The notes under the pieces were generated by a model. The model was given only the letters and a program-made list of their open reading frames with translations. It searched no databases and was not told the DNA's origin. From contig JBOZIK010000001.1 of assembly GCA_051453625.1 (NCBI GenBank), forward strand, positions 132,050,035 to 132,114,034: 64,000 nt of DNA, written 5' to 3'. This stretch comes from Welwitschia mirabilis (lineage: Eukaryota; Gnetophyta; Gnetopsida; Welwitschiales). Made by a program: the position numbers and the translations under genes. Positions within the stretch are counted from its first letter, which is position 1. Every line of letters begins with the position of its first letter. This document shows, in pieces, positions 1-10,780 of this stretch.

Positions 1-213
1 AGGGTTTAAGCTATCTCTTTTTTATAGGCATAAATTTGATCCAATTCTTTAATCTGCTAAATAATTTTAAATTTCAAATTTAAGAGAGAGGTTTTCTATG
101 GGAAATAATATTGCATTTAATTTCCATAGAATCTAAGCACTAATGATCATAAAGGTATGTTTTCTAAATGAATTTAATGTGTCCAAGCTAATAATAAAGG
201 GGAGATATATATT

Positions 214-357
214 TAAGTCTTTCCAAAGATCTTTTACAAAAGAACATTGAATGAATAAGTGATTCTAAGATTCATTAACTTCATGATACATAGGACACCC
301 TTGAGCAACTCTTAAATTTCTTTGGATGAGCTTATCTGCTGTTAGAGTGTAATGATT
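214..357 (-). other. zf-RVT-like domain of LINE1
   Basis: Minus-strand translation gives LTADKLIQRN, then a cysteine in GCPMYHEVNES, then HLFIQCSFVKDLW. This is the spacing of the zinc-binding domain found after RT in plant L1 LINEs (TADKL..RN, C..C/Y....ES..HLF..C.....LW). The second expected cysteine is read as tyrosine and one stop interrupts the frame. It acts C-terminal to RT in the family and is relic here. Confidence 0.8.
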
Positions 358-1186
358 TAAGATATATAACTAAAAAATATTAATTTTGTTAGGAATATCA
401 ATCTTCTATAATTTCTTTCATCTATAATTATAATCAACCAACTTGTGATAGGTTTTTTAGATGCTTAATTTTTAATTTTATATGGAACATTTCAATGTTT
501 AAAAACATGTGGCCAAACCTCTCTTGTAAAGTGAATCATGTATCTTTAGAACACGAAAGTCCTTTCTTTATTTCTATAATTCTATTTAAAGAACTTTATC
601 TAAGGAATACTGTTATCTGAATAAAATCTATAGTGGTGCTTCGCAAAAATGCATTTGCTTATATTAAAAGTTTTTGTAACTTCAAAACCACCTACTTTTT
701 TTATAATAGCTATTCACTTAAAGTTTATAAGATGAAGCCTGTTATGAGATTTTCCATCCAACCAAATAAAATCTACAATAATATTATCAATCAAGCTAGC
801 AAACTTATTAGAGATGGAGAAGTAATTGATAGGGTAAATGATCATGCTTATGAGACAAAACATGATAAAGAGAATTTTCTAGCACTTGAGTGAAATTTGT
901 TATCCCATCTAGTCAATCTAGTTGAAATTTTTCTTACTAAGGGAGGCCAAATATTATCAACATTTTGATTAGAACAAAAAATAAGTCCAATATAAGCATC
1001 AAGAAAGTCTGCTTGTGAAGATTAAAAAATGTTTAAGATGCTTGACTTCCTTTTCTGAGGAGTGTTGATAAGAAAAAGCTTTAATTTATGCCCATTAATT
1101 ATAAGACCTGAAACATTATGGAATACATTCAAGATGCTATGAGCTTTCTGTGATACAATAAGACTAAAGTCAAGACATAAAAGAGT

Positions 1187-1765
1187 GTCATCCACATACT
1201 AAAGAATGGGGTATGAGGGAGCTAATTCAGTAGCTGAGATTTATCTCAATATAATAGTCAGGAAAAAGAATGCATCACAAGAACAAAGATGCAAGGGGAG
1301 AGACGATCACCTTGATGGAGGCTGTTGCTTCTTTGGAAATTGCTATATCACTCACCATTAATCATAACAGAAAGGGTTAGCATTCAGATGCAGAAGTAAA
1401 TAAGTTACCTGAGAGACACAAGGAAACCGTGCTTTGGTAACCTATAATCTAGTATTTTCCACTGTAATGTGTCAAATGCTTTAGCTATGATAATCTTAAG
1501 GAACATTACAGGATTATTTTTCTAGGGGTGTAAATGGAGAATTTCATTAGCCATGATGATGTTGTTTTACATAACTCTACCTAATATAGAGCTAGATTGA
1601 AAGGATAGAACAATGTCTGGAAGCAGTATTTTGAGCCTTTTCGCAATAATCTTAAAGCAAATCTTATAAAATACATTAGAAAGACTGATTGGTTAATACT
1701 AATAAGGACTTTTTGCATCTTCTATTTTGGGAATGAGGATGATAAGAGTATCATTGAAAGTTTAG
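1187..1765 (-). other. LINE1 reverse transcriptase core
   Basis: This block holds the RT palm and fingers motifs of LINE1 on the minus strand: LIPKIEDAKSP at the upstream end, KICFKIIAKRLK, AKAFDTLQW, QGDRLSP and YVDDTLLCL with both catalytic aspartates at 1187-1192. The spacing of these motifs matches L1-type RT. Stops occur between motifs, for example just before the YVDD and in the PISL block, so it is a pseudogene with preserved motifs. Confidence 0.85.
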
Positions 1766-1937
1766 TAAAAGTACCTTTTCTAAAAGTTTCTTCAACTACA
1801 TTACACACATCAAATTTGATAATATCTTAGAAGGTCTGGTAGAATTATACAATAAGACCATTAGGACTAGACACTTAATTCTTTTTCATTAAGTTGATAA
1901 TATTATTAATTTCATTCTTCATGAATTTTTGGTTTAA

Positions 1938-1942
1938 GTAAC
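1938..1942. repeat. Target-site duplication of E1, left copy (GTAAC)
   Basis: The five bases GTAAC abut the left LTR terminus TGTTGTG and recur exactly at 13792-13796 next to the right LTR end. LINE1 sequence continues on both outer sides, so this is the duplicated target of the E1 insertion. Confidence 0.93.
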
Positions 1943-3205
1943 TGTTGTGATGCGTATTTGTGCAAATATTACACTCTCAAGAAGATCCTGTCATTCACGA
2001 ATAAATATAGATTTTTCACAACACAACACACTAACATAGATGGGAGTGACCTAAATGTCATATTCTCATTAAAGGAACAAGCGAGAAGAAAGAGAATTGA
2101 TTTCAAGAAATGAAACACTTATATCCTTCATGTATAAATAAAGAATAATGCAGAAAATAATAATGCAATACACTTATGCATTTAAATGCAAATCTAAACT
2201 AAGTGTAACTTTTATCCAATTATCAAATCAACCTATCATAGAGATAGACCTTGTATAGATCAATTAAGAAATATCATCACCAAATCAAGACCAACCTAAG
2301 CTATCAGGTATGTTAAACAAAATAGAAAACTATGCAAACTTCATCTAGGAAATAAATGTAATGCATCTGAACTAATAATGCTCAACCTTAACAAAGGTTG
2401 CCCTTATAATATATATCACTAAACAAGTTATCACAGAATTAGAAGCAACATAAAATATAAGAGATCATATGCATAAAATATAAATATAAAAATAGAAAAG
2501 AGTTCTTTGAATTAGATTTGAACGAACATTCATGTTACAAAGTAGTAGAAGCTTAATGAAGGATGCACAACCTAACCTCAAGAAAGATGTCTCTCTACAA
2601 TAATAATGGATGGATCTCTAGACCTTCGATCTCTTGTCACGAGAATTTTTGGTATAAATGAATATAAGTAGGATTCAAGGGTAGAGTCAATATTTATTAA
2701 CAAAAATAAACACATAAACAAATAAGACTAACAGACATGGGTAAAAATCCTAATAACCACACAAGAAACTGATAGAAAAATGGCCAAAGTTAGGTAAAGT
2801 TTGGTGAAGCATTATTTAAGGTGTTGTCCTGCTATTCATCTAGACACTATAGGAGACGATGCCATCTTATAATAATTCTATATCATCTTCCAGATTGATT
2901 TCAATCATCATCCTTATTGACTTAAGTGTTCTGTCATCTGTACAATTCTTCAGATGATGAGGTGGATGATAGGCTTTTTATAAGTGTTCATGTAATGCAT
3001 TAGCCTTAATATTTGTAGGAATTTTACTTCAAATAGGAAATGTTATAAACTACTTTAAATGCTATAAAATGTAATGAAGATTGCATCTTTTTGTATCATT
3101 CATCTTAGCTCTCTAATATCGTAGAAATCTAGCATAAACCTATCTAATATCTTTAAAAAATACTCAAAATACCCTATCAAATACATATAAGTTGGTAGTG
3201 CAACA
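1943..3205 (-). repeat. E1 3' LTR (left copy)
   Basis: The plus strand starts TGTTGTGATG and ends GTAGTGCAACA, giving TG...CA termini in element orientation. It aligns along its whole length with 12564-13791, including shared blocks around GTTCTTTGAATTAGATTT and CAATATTTATTAACAAAAAT. Substitutions and small indels are frequent, so the insertion is old. I see no convincing TATA box. Confidence 0.92.
2934..2957. other. Short hairpin in E1 left LTR
   Basis: Arms TCATCTG (2934-2940) and CAGATGA (2951-2957) are perfectly complementary with a 10-nt loop. The matching site in the other LTR (13551-13574) keeps the stem through a paired change and one G-T wobble. Confidence 0.55.
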
Positions 3206-3220
3206 TAGCCCCCACTTAGC
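3206..3220 (-). promoter_or_regulatory. E1 polypurine tract
   Basis: Directly upstream of the 3' LTR in element sense the minus strand reads GCTAAGTGGGGGCTA. E2 has GCTAAGTGAGGGTTA in the identical position (38931-38945). The purine-rich core next to the LTR fits the plus-strand DNA primer. Confidence 0.82.
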
Positions 3221-3751
3221 CTTATCAGTCGCTGATAAAACTAGGTGGTTAACCATGATTGCAAATCAACTTAACCAACAATAAAAACAACTAAGACATG
3301 GAAAAATCATCTCAAAATTTTTTTTCAAAAATTTCATAGATACAGACTGAATTGTTAAAAATAAAAAACTTAATGTTTTACCTATTTAAGATACTGATCA
3401 TACCATCCTCCGGGTCACCGTCTGGATGATATGGGGAATGATAGACTTAAAAATTATTCTTGGAAAATAGAAATCTGCGATAAAAATTTTCAAATAGATA
3501 GTCAATGAATATACTAATAATTAATAAATCCCACTGAAATGTACAGTAATAAGGAAATTATTACGATAAATATAATCAATCTTCATCGTGAAATGTAACA
3601 ATGAAATGTGAAAAAAAAGATAAGCATGAAAATCAAAGAAATGTATACCATGTTAAAATCCAAAATAAGATGTGTATATATAAAGCATGATTTTTAAGTT
3701 TAAAATATATGGAAGGGAAGATACAAAATATGACATAATAAATTACTTCTC
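3221..3751 (-). other. E1 3' untranslated spacer
   Basis: This AT-rich stretch lies between the polypurine tract and the stop of the extra ORF. It holds no coding signature that I can read, apart from a dyad-type motif near 3403-3440 (CCGTCTGGATGATATGG followed by AATGATAG) that recurs in other noncoding parts of E1. Confidence 0.5.
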
Positions 3752-5010
3752 TCATCGCTTCATTATAAACTCAGAATGGGTAGTAGGCTCAGGTGTAGAA
3801 GAAGAAGAAGGAGGATGCTCAGGGTCCATACAGAAATGAAGATCCAATGATGTAGAAATAGAACGAACTATCTCATCTCCATATACATGAACTACCTTTG
3901 GGAGGTCAATTGTTACACTTTGCTCGATAGATACAGTGCACTGATGTATGTCGACTAGTTACTTCTCAGAGTATTGCACTCTCCTCTTAACCATTTGAAT
4001 CCATTGCTCAAGTGTTTAGATCCTCTGATTAAGCATTAAGATACCTCTATCAATGAAATCCCTGATGGTCTCAGTGGTCTCTACTAGGAGGGCCTGAATC
4101 TGCTCTAATAAAATTCTAATCGTAGGTTTCTAAACCTTAGGTCTCTCTACCTCTTCTGATACCTATATACTAATGTCCTATAAATAGTGAGCTAAACTCT
4201 AAATGTGAGTAATACACTACTCATCTATGGGCTTTGGTATCTCAAACCATCAAAACATGACTAATTGGAGACATGGATATCCCAGAGTCTGCAACTGTTG
4301 TGCCTCAACCATGGACCCGAGTTTCCTCTATATAAAAGTAAGGAAGTTAATCTACTCACCCTTCCTGAATGCTGCTAATAGGTGTAGATGAGCTACCATG
4401 ACTATCATAAAAAGATGAGTTGATGTTATGAATAAGTCCTCTATGTAAAACCTTATAGGTAGGGAACAACTATGTCACTAGAACACCCCGCCCATCCAAT
4501 GTCAAGTATGCTAAAATGTCTAATGCTACACCATATGTATAACAGTCCTTGGTCCCACTAGTATAATGTATGTGTAGTCTCCCAATACTACTTAGATCTA
4601 TCACTACTGCAATGTGGTTTAGAAGAACTACGATCTCATGGTCCCAAATCAGAGCTACAATCATATCCACCAGGTAACCACGAGAATCAAGGCATTGCTC
4701 AATATGCATAGTGTCATAGAATTCTCTAATCTCTAAAACATAATATACCTCATGCGCATCTAAAATCCAATGGATCTATAAAATAGTGATCTTTTGATCA
4801 ACCTCTAGCTCCAGCTGGCTCATAAAATCTTCAAAATGTCTCTCGATATGGATAGTAGCAGTCTAAATCATAAGAGATCTTTCATGTTAAGGTGGGTAAT
4901 GCACGGGCTCCGTGTGCTCTACCTCTAGCAGGACTAATGGACTTGCCTCCTACTTAATGGCTTTGGCCTTATCCTTACCCTATCTAGCTCTACATGTGCA
5001 AGGCCTACCC
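3752..5010 (-). pseudogene. E1 extra ORF remnant between integrase and 3' LTR (unknown function)
   Basis: On the minus strand a relatively well preserved coding relic of about 400 codons runs from a basic start region (RQGKDKAKAIK, near 5000) to a Ser/Pro-rich tail (DPEHPPSSSSTPEPTTHSEF, stop at 3752-3754). The longest clean part is 79 codons at 4470-4709, with residues such as SRGYLVDMIVALIWDHEIV and YGVALDILAYLTL; REFYDTM precedes it. The 3' third (ETTETIRDFIDRGILMLNQR, LEQWIQMVKRR) looks helical or coiled-coil. At least one frameshift separates the parts, and several stops are present. It sits where Athila-group elements carry an env-like or additional ORF. I do not recognise the protein; resemblance to plant-transposon ORF1-type domains is a weak impression. 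E2 has no counterpart. Confidence 0.6.
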
Positions 5011-7288
5011 AATTAAAAATACGTAATAAATTACATGAAATCTAGTAGACATAGTTAAAATACATCGCCTGGATACTCAAAACGACTCCCAAAATCGATG
5101 AAAAAAGTAAAAAATTATGAAAATATGTTCCATGCCCTCAAAAGTGTCAATATGTCCCATACCACCTAGTCATATGAAGAAAATTTCAAACGCACAAAAA
5201 GTGTAAAAATTGTGTTTTAGGTGGGCCCTATATAATGTGAAAATTTAAAGTGCTCAAATGAAAAATTTAATTTTCTAGAAATGTAGAACACATAGAACTA
5301 ATCAATTTACCCTAAAGGACTACTATGTTTTGACTTATGGTCTGCAAGAAATTGAGTGTAAAAGTTAAAAACCTAAGTTTATTTCATAAAATACACAATT
5401 AATTATATCTTTTAAAATACATGGTGAAAATCAAATCCATAAGCTTCTAATCGAAGAACATGAAAAACTAATCAATATAGTACACATTAAGAGACTAAGA
5501 AGTAAGAAAAAGAATTGAAAAAAATGATGATGAGAAAAACATACATCATTTTCAAGAAATTGCAAAAATCTAAAGAACTAGTGAGTGAATCTCGCTGGGA
5601 CAAGTTCTAGCATGATATCAAGGACCAGGGGGACTATCGTCTCTTGAAGGAATAGACAAAAATAATAGAGAAATTAAAAAAATGAGGAAAAAGAGTTTAG
5701 ATTGTGGTTTTATCACATTGTTGTATGGTCGCGTCGTCTGGATGACAAACCTAGGATAACTCTCAGAAAAAATCTCACTGTCATCTACCTGTGTCATCTA
5801 GATAACCAGGAGGATGATGGGACTTTAAAAATTTTCTCAAAATTTAATATGTCAGCCAAGTAAGTTAGGATCAGATATTAGTGTAAATATAACAGAATTT
5901 ATTAGAAAGTTTAAAAAAGAGAGAATGTTGAAAAGTCATGACGAATCAGGATGATGTAAAAATCTCAAAACAAATTAAAAATAAGGCTGAAGAAAACATA
6001 ATAACTAGGTCAAAACCTGATAAGAAAATTAAACAAATGTATCTGAACTAAACTAATAAACATGAAAAAGTATATAACTCCAACAGATATAAGAAATATC
6101 ATAAAAACTATGAAGCATAAAAGATTATCTATTTAATTCTAAAGTTAAAAGAAAATTAATTTAATATGTCATAAATACAAATAAGGAAACTACTAAATGA
6201 TACGGTCCTATATAAAGATGAGAAAATAAAAAATAATTTTAAAATAATAAATTAAAAAACCAAAGAAAAATAGAATGAAAATGGACATAAGAAACATGAA
6301 GAAGATTGCTTACCTATCATAAATTCTAACCTACCAAACCCTAATGGAGGACATCATAAAGCCACTTCAATAAAAATGCATGACAAAATGTATTAACTTG
6401 ATAAAATTTCATTAAAAAAGAAAGTGAATATGATGATACAAAAACAAAAAAAATCAAGTTCTTAGAATAATAAATGATAAGATCAAAATCTACTTAGAAA
6501 TGAACTCACTTGCTCACACTCCAAAATACACTTGAATCCTAAAAATTAAAATGATCATGTGGGAATACTAAGAGTCTAAAAAATGAGCAATGCCTTTGAT
6601 GACACTAAGAACACCACTAATTCCATAGCCTTAAAGATTATTACAATGTTTCCATGATGAGGGGAGTGCAACCACAGTCGGAGAAGTAAGGACCTACAAA
6701 GCATGAGCAACTAATCTACCAGTGGAGTTCCTATAGCTAACAACACTATCAAAGGTTACTTTTAGAAATATTTACCCTGGTTTGATAGGACATCATAGTG
6801 ATCATATATTTTTTTAAGCATAAATACGATAGATCATGTTTATTATTTTCTCCTCTCTTTTTTCTTGACAATGAATTTTTTTCTGAATAATTTTTACATG
6901 ATTATACACTCAAAAAGATGAAGGTAAATAAGTGAGATGAAAGATAGAAAAGAACACTTCTAAACAATAAAAAACCTCATATCATTAAAAGAAAAACATA
7001 AGAACTAAGACGTCTTCCTTCAAAATGAAGTTCATAGACATGGGAATATCTCAAGATTGGGTGAGTCTAATTCATGAAAACTTCATAAACCAATACATAA
7101 ATCAAGTTTAAAAGATGATTAAGTGACATCATAACATCCACCAAAGAAATAATCTAAGAATAAATTTAGACAATGATACAATAGAAGTCCTCCTCATTGA
7201 GGGAAACTTTTAAAATAAGTTCTTTTAGCATATTCAAGGTTGCATCAAAAGATTTTTTATATATTATTAACCTTTATCCATTAACTTT
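5011..7288 (-). other. E1 spacer between integrase and extra ORF
   Basis: This 2.3-kb AT-rich region within E1 has no recognisable ORF on either strand. It contains dyad-type motifs near 5729-5760 (GTCGTCTGGATGAC) and 5779-5822 (GTGTCATCTAGATAACC then GAGGATGATGGG). Long untranslated post-pol regions are usual in Athila-group elements. Confidence 0.5.
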
Positions 7289-7657
7289 CTAAATATCTTT
7301 AGTTTCTAAGTTGGAAATCTTAATAGAGCTATTTGAGTGCACTTTATCTATAAGATAAGGACCTAACCATTTAGAAATCAACTTGTTATTTAAAAGATGT
7401 ACTCTAGTATTATATAAAAGGACAAGTTGATTAGGTTTAAACTTTTTGTGAAGTAGCTTTTTATCATGTTTAAACTTAGCTTGGACTTTGTGAATTAATT
7501 GATAATGTATCACATGAGTATGTTTTTTATTAAGGTAATCAAGTTGGGCTAATCTATGTTTAAGATTTTCATAAAGGTATATAAGATTAAGTTGATGAGA
7601 AGCACGATAAGAGTTATAACACACATCAACAAGTAAAGAACAGATTCTTCCATACAC
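7289..7657 (-). pseudogene. E1 integrase C-terminal domain
   Basis: The 122-codon open segment includes LYENLKHRLAQLDYL, KFKHDKKLLHKKFKPNQLVL, LYNTRVHLLNNKLISKWLGP and IKISNLETKDI. This is the Ty3/gypsy integrase C-terminus (KxHDK..., LLxNxR..L...KLxxxWxGP). The homologous tail in E2 (37192-37452) reads VRLIHNKLIFKWLVPYHVER. It follows the integrase core on the minus strand. No chromodomain is present, consistent with a non-chromovirus lineage. The start residue of the open segment is not a real gene start. Confidence 0.85.
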
Positions 7658-8560
7658 AATTCCATAAGGTAAGAAATCAAAAGAATTAAGCTAAGTAGTA
7701 TAGTAAACCTAAAGAATATCATTAACCTTAAAATCCTAAGATTTCTTATTAATAGAGATAAGTTTTTATAGCATTTTCTTAATTTCTCTGTTTGCATTTT
7801 TAGCTTGACCATTGATTTGTGGATGGTAAGCACAAGCTACTCTATGTTCTATTCTAGTGGATAAAAGAAGTTTTCTAAAAATTTGATTTATAAAATGAGT
7901 TTTTTAATCATTAATGATAATTCTAGGAAAATCAAATCATTAAAAAATATGAGTTCTAAGAAAAGTACAAATAGTTCAAGCATTATTCATAGAAGTAGAA
8001 ATAGATTTAACACATTTAGTAACATAATCAATAGCCACTAAAATGTAATTCTTATTATTAGAAGGTGGGTGAATAGGGACTATAAAATCAATTCCCAATA
8101 ATCAAAAGGTTCACATTCAAGAATGGGTTTAAGGAGAATCTCTTAAGTATGAATAAAACTACCATAACTTTAATAAGCATTACACCTTCTAGCAAAATCG
8201 AAAGAATCACAAAAAAGAGTAGGCTAATAAAAACTAGAGTGAAAAAGTTTCATACCTATTTTCTATTTACTAAAATGGCCTTCAAAAATATTACTATGAC
8301 AAAGATGAAGGATATCATATTTTTCTCAATCAGGTACACATTTTTGCATGATTTGGTCTTTATACCTATGATAAATATGTGGCTCTATCCATTCATAATC
8401 ACTTATTCTATGGAGAAAGAATTTTCTTTGATTATAAGTTTAATGTTATGGTGTTTTCATGTTAAAAACATAATTAAAAATATTAGCATACAAAGGAGGA
8501 GGATGAGTAGAAGATATAGCAAAAAGTTATTCATCTAGAAAAGAATCATCGATCATAAGA
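7658..8560 (-). pseudogene. E1 integrase zinc-binding N-terminus and catalytic core
   Basis: The minus strand from about 8520 reads PLYANIFNYV, EWIEPHIYHRYKDQIMQKC, then a HHCC-like block (LHLCHSNIFEGHFS, later RCNAY). From about 8090 to 7735 comes the core: [54 protein letters not shown] and NREIKKML. The three catalytic acidic positions (D in AIDY, D in IIIND, E in NREI) are all still readable, although stops lie between them. The enzyme joins element DNA to target DNA in the nucleus. The plus-strand open frame at 8149-8538 is the complement of this domain and not a gene. Confidence 0.85.
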
Positions 8561-8926
8561 TCATCAAGGGAGGAAAAAAGATAAGACAAATGATCAGCAA
8601 CACTATTATGCTTTTCTACTTCATCAATGATGGTCAAAAAATTCTTGCATGAGGAGGATCCATTTAGTCAGTCTATCACTCGAATCTTTCTTGGTTATAA
8701 GGTAGTTAATTGCAGCATGATTAGTATAACCATTTATATAAAAGCCTAAAAGATAATTTCTAAGCATATCAAGGCAAAAGATAATTGCTAATATTTCTTT
8801 CTCTATAGTAGTATAATTCATTTGAGTTTTAGACAGAGTCTTACTATGATAAGATATAACCTTAGAATCATTTTTATACTTTTGACCAAGTACCCCAACC
8901 ATGGAAAAATTACTAGCATCATACAT
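8561..8926 (-). pseudogene. E1 RNase H domain and linker
   Basis: A 100-codon open segment (8624-8926) reads YDASNFSMVGVLGQKYKND, YHSKTLSKTQMNYTTIEKE, LAIIFCLDMLRNYL, YTNHAAINYLITKKDSSDRL and TKWILLMQEF. This is the RT-associated RNase H of Ty3/gypsy elements. The first Asp (DAS) and the Glu of EKE are kept, while the TDH motif reads TNH. It is followed in shifted frame by KHNSVADHLSYL, the expected NxVADHLSRL linker to integrase. In the family it degrades the RNA strand of the cDNA hybrid. Confidence 0.87.
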
Positions 8927-9710
8927 TAACTCAAAATATTTCTCCTAAATAGGTCCTGTTATAATAGGAGAAAAAGAGATTTTATATTTAAGTTTATCGA
9001 AAGTAAGCTAACAAGGTTTATTCCAATCAAATTTAGCTTCTTTTTCTAGTAATAATTGAATATATTTACAAATTTTTGCATAATCTTGAATAAACTGATG
9101 ATAAAAACCACAATAATCAAGGAAGGATTAAACTTGTTTTACATTGGTTAAAGGAGTTAGGTTTTTAATGATACTAATTTTTTCAGGGTTCATCCTAATC
9201 CCTTTATCCAAAATATGGTGATCTAAGATAATTCCAATATCAACCAAAAAGAAACTTTTCTCCCAACTCAAATGTAGGCCACTAGAAATGTAACTATCAA
9301 GGACTTTCTCTAATCTTCTAAGATTTGTTCAAAAGTTTTACCATAGATAGAGAAGTCATCCATAAAAATTTTTATTGAATCCTTTGACATATCAAAAAAT
9401 TACCCATCATAGCACATTGAAAAGTACTTGGAGCATTACAAAGTCCAAAATACATATGGCTAAAAGCAAAAGTATTAAAATATGAAGTAAAAGTAGTTTT
9501 AGCCTTATCCTCACTAGCAATACAAACCTGATTGTAACCACTATATCCATCAAGAAAATAATAAGAAACATGTCCTTGGATTCTATTAAGTATCTGATCA
9601 AGAGAAGGTAAAGGATAATAGTCTTTTTTGGTTACTTTATTTAATTTTCTAAAATAAATACATATTCTCCATTTCCCATATTTCTTAGGTACTATCAAAG
9701 GGCTAATCCA
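8927..9710 (-). pseudogene. E1 reverse transcriptase
   Basis: The best segment (9372-9698, 108 codons) reads IVPKKYGKWRICIYFRKLN, KDYYPLPSLDQILNRIQGH, YYFLDGYSGYNQVCIASEDK, AKTTFTSYFNTFAF and FGLCNAPSTFQCAMM. A one-base shift leads to the catalytic FMDDFSIYG (FMDD at 9355-9366). These are Ty3/gypsy RT motifs in order, with both palm aspartates kept. Downstream RT thumb and connection sequence to 8927 is present but interrupted by stops. It continues into RNase H. It is decayed but among the better preserved genes of E1. Confidence 0.88.
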
Positions 9711-10438
9711 CTCACTATCAACTATAGCATAAATAATTCTAGCATCTGTTAATTTAATGATTTCATCTTTTATGACTTGTTTAAGGGCTAGATTAAGTCT
9801 ACATTAGGATTGCCTAACAGATTTTACATTATCCTCAAGGTAGATTTTATGTTAAATAATTGAGGTAGGAATGGTTATTAAATCTTTATGGGCCAAGCAA
9901 ACACATTAACCTTTGATTTTAAAAGTGAGATTAAGATCAATTCTTATTGAGGGAAAAGGTTTTCATTAATTATCAAAGGTTTTTTCTAATCATTACACAG
10001 AAAGATATATTTCAGTCCACTGGGTAAAGGTTTCAAATTTAAATTTAAATTTAAATTTTTATTTTCTACTAATTTTCATAAAAATTGATTATTGTCTTAA
10101 ACTGTCATTCAGACAGTAGCAGTGGACGACCGCCTCATAATAAGAAATCTCAATTTTGCTTAGATATCAGATCATAGTTGATAAATTTAGTTTTTCTACT
10201 CTCTTGATTAAAATAATCAGTTTATAAATTCTCAAAATTAAGTTGATCATCATTAAAATCTTTTAAGTCGTGTACTTCAAGTTTATCATTAAATAGAGTT
10301 CACTCATAAAGCATTGACCATCTTTCTTCAAGTAGATGATGTTGTAGAAATAAACTTGATTTAATATCTTCTTTAATACTTAAATCATCATCTAAATCTT
10401 TTTTAGTAGCATCAAACACTCTTATTATGAACTTCTTA
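9711..10438 (-). pseudogene. E1 pol region between protease and RT
   Basis: This poorly preserved stretch links protease to RT on the minus strand. Near 10030 it reads PSGLKYIFLCND then KKPLIIN, which matches LPNGLKYIFLNNN and KPLIIS in E2 (36895-36955) and the LKYAFL..N..LPVII element found before RT in Athila-type pol. An (AAATTT)n run lies at about 10036-10060, and a dyad-like motif (GTCATTCAGACAG) near 10107. Confidence 0.6.
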
Positions 10439-10780
10439 TTCCCTAAATAACATTTCATCATTCCCATTCTAGTATCTATAATATAATAAACTATTGTATA
10501 AAAAACTCTTTCTATAAGTATGGATAACTACTGTTATACTCAACTTCAATTACAACCATATCAATACGGTAGAATGCTTCTCCAATTTGAATGACTAAAT
10601 CTTTAATCATGCTTAAAGGTGTCTTAACTAATGTATCCACTAATTCTAAGATAATCTTTGTAAGCTTTATTCTACTTTCCAACCTAAGTTATTGACAAAT
10701 ATGCAAGGGCATAATGTTGATATTTGCTCCTATACTAATCAAGGCTTTGTTTATTTTTTAATTTCTTTCAAAGTAATACT
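10439..10780 (-). pseudogene. E1 aspartic protease
   Basis: The minus strand reads SIGANINIMPLHIC (about 10695-10746), then LESRIKLTKIILELVDTLVK and PLSMIKDLVIQIGEAF. This is the retropepsin region of Athila-like elements (DLGASINLMP...). The catalytic Asp of the D-S/T/L-G triad is lost, since the sequence reads SIG. The matching region of E2 (36181-36498) reads GLEERIEPTRIVLELTDAII. In the family it cleaves the Gag-Pol polyprotein in the virus-like particle. Confidence 0.72.

Larger units (their letters stand above)
1..1937 (-). pseudogene. LINE1, 3' half of an L1-type non-LTR retrotransposon (RT to zf-RVT), decayed
   Basis: Read on the minus strand, this is the downstream half of a plant L1-type LINE ORF2. 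In order it shows a PNGLIV-like linker near 1880, TLIILIPKIEDAKSP then PISLSNVFYKICFKIIAKRLK-like residues (about 1765-1640), AKAFDTLQW (about 1480), HQGDRLSPCIF (about 1300), the catalytic YVDD (1187-1198), SGLIING (about 1100), and a zf-RVT block near 214-357. Several in-frame stops and frameshifts make it non-functional. The 3' end lies before base 1. The 5' half continues at 13797 beyond the E1 insertion. The plus-strand open frame at 633-893 is only the complement of this gene. Family assignment rests on the ordered motifs. Confidence 0.88.

Noticed and set aside
633-893. 86-codon plus-strand open frame
   Set aside because: It lies antisense to the LINE1 RT-to-zf-RVT region and shows no protein motif; it is a shadow of the minus-strand relic.
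7549-7833. 94-codon minus-strand open frame overlapping E1 integrase
   Set aside because: It is in the wrong frame; the adjacent frames give the integrase core and C-terminus.
8149-8538. 129-codon plus-strand open frame, one of the longest in the window
   Set aside because: The minus strand of the same bases reads as gypsy linker and integrase N-terminus (EWIEPHIYHRYKDQ, LHLCHSNIFEGHFS), so the plus frame is a complement artefact.
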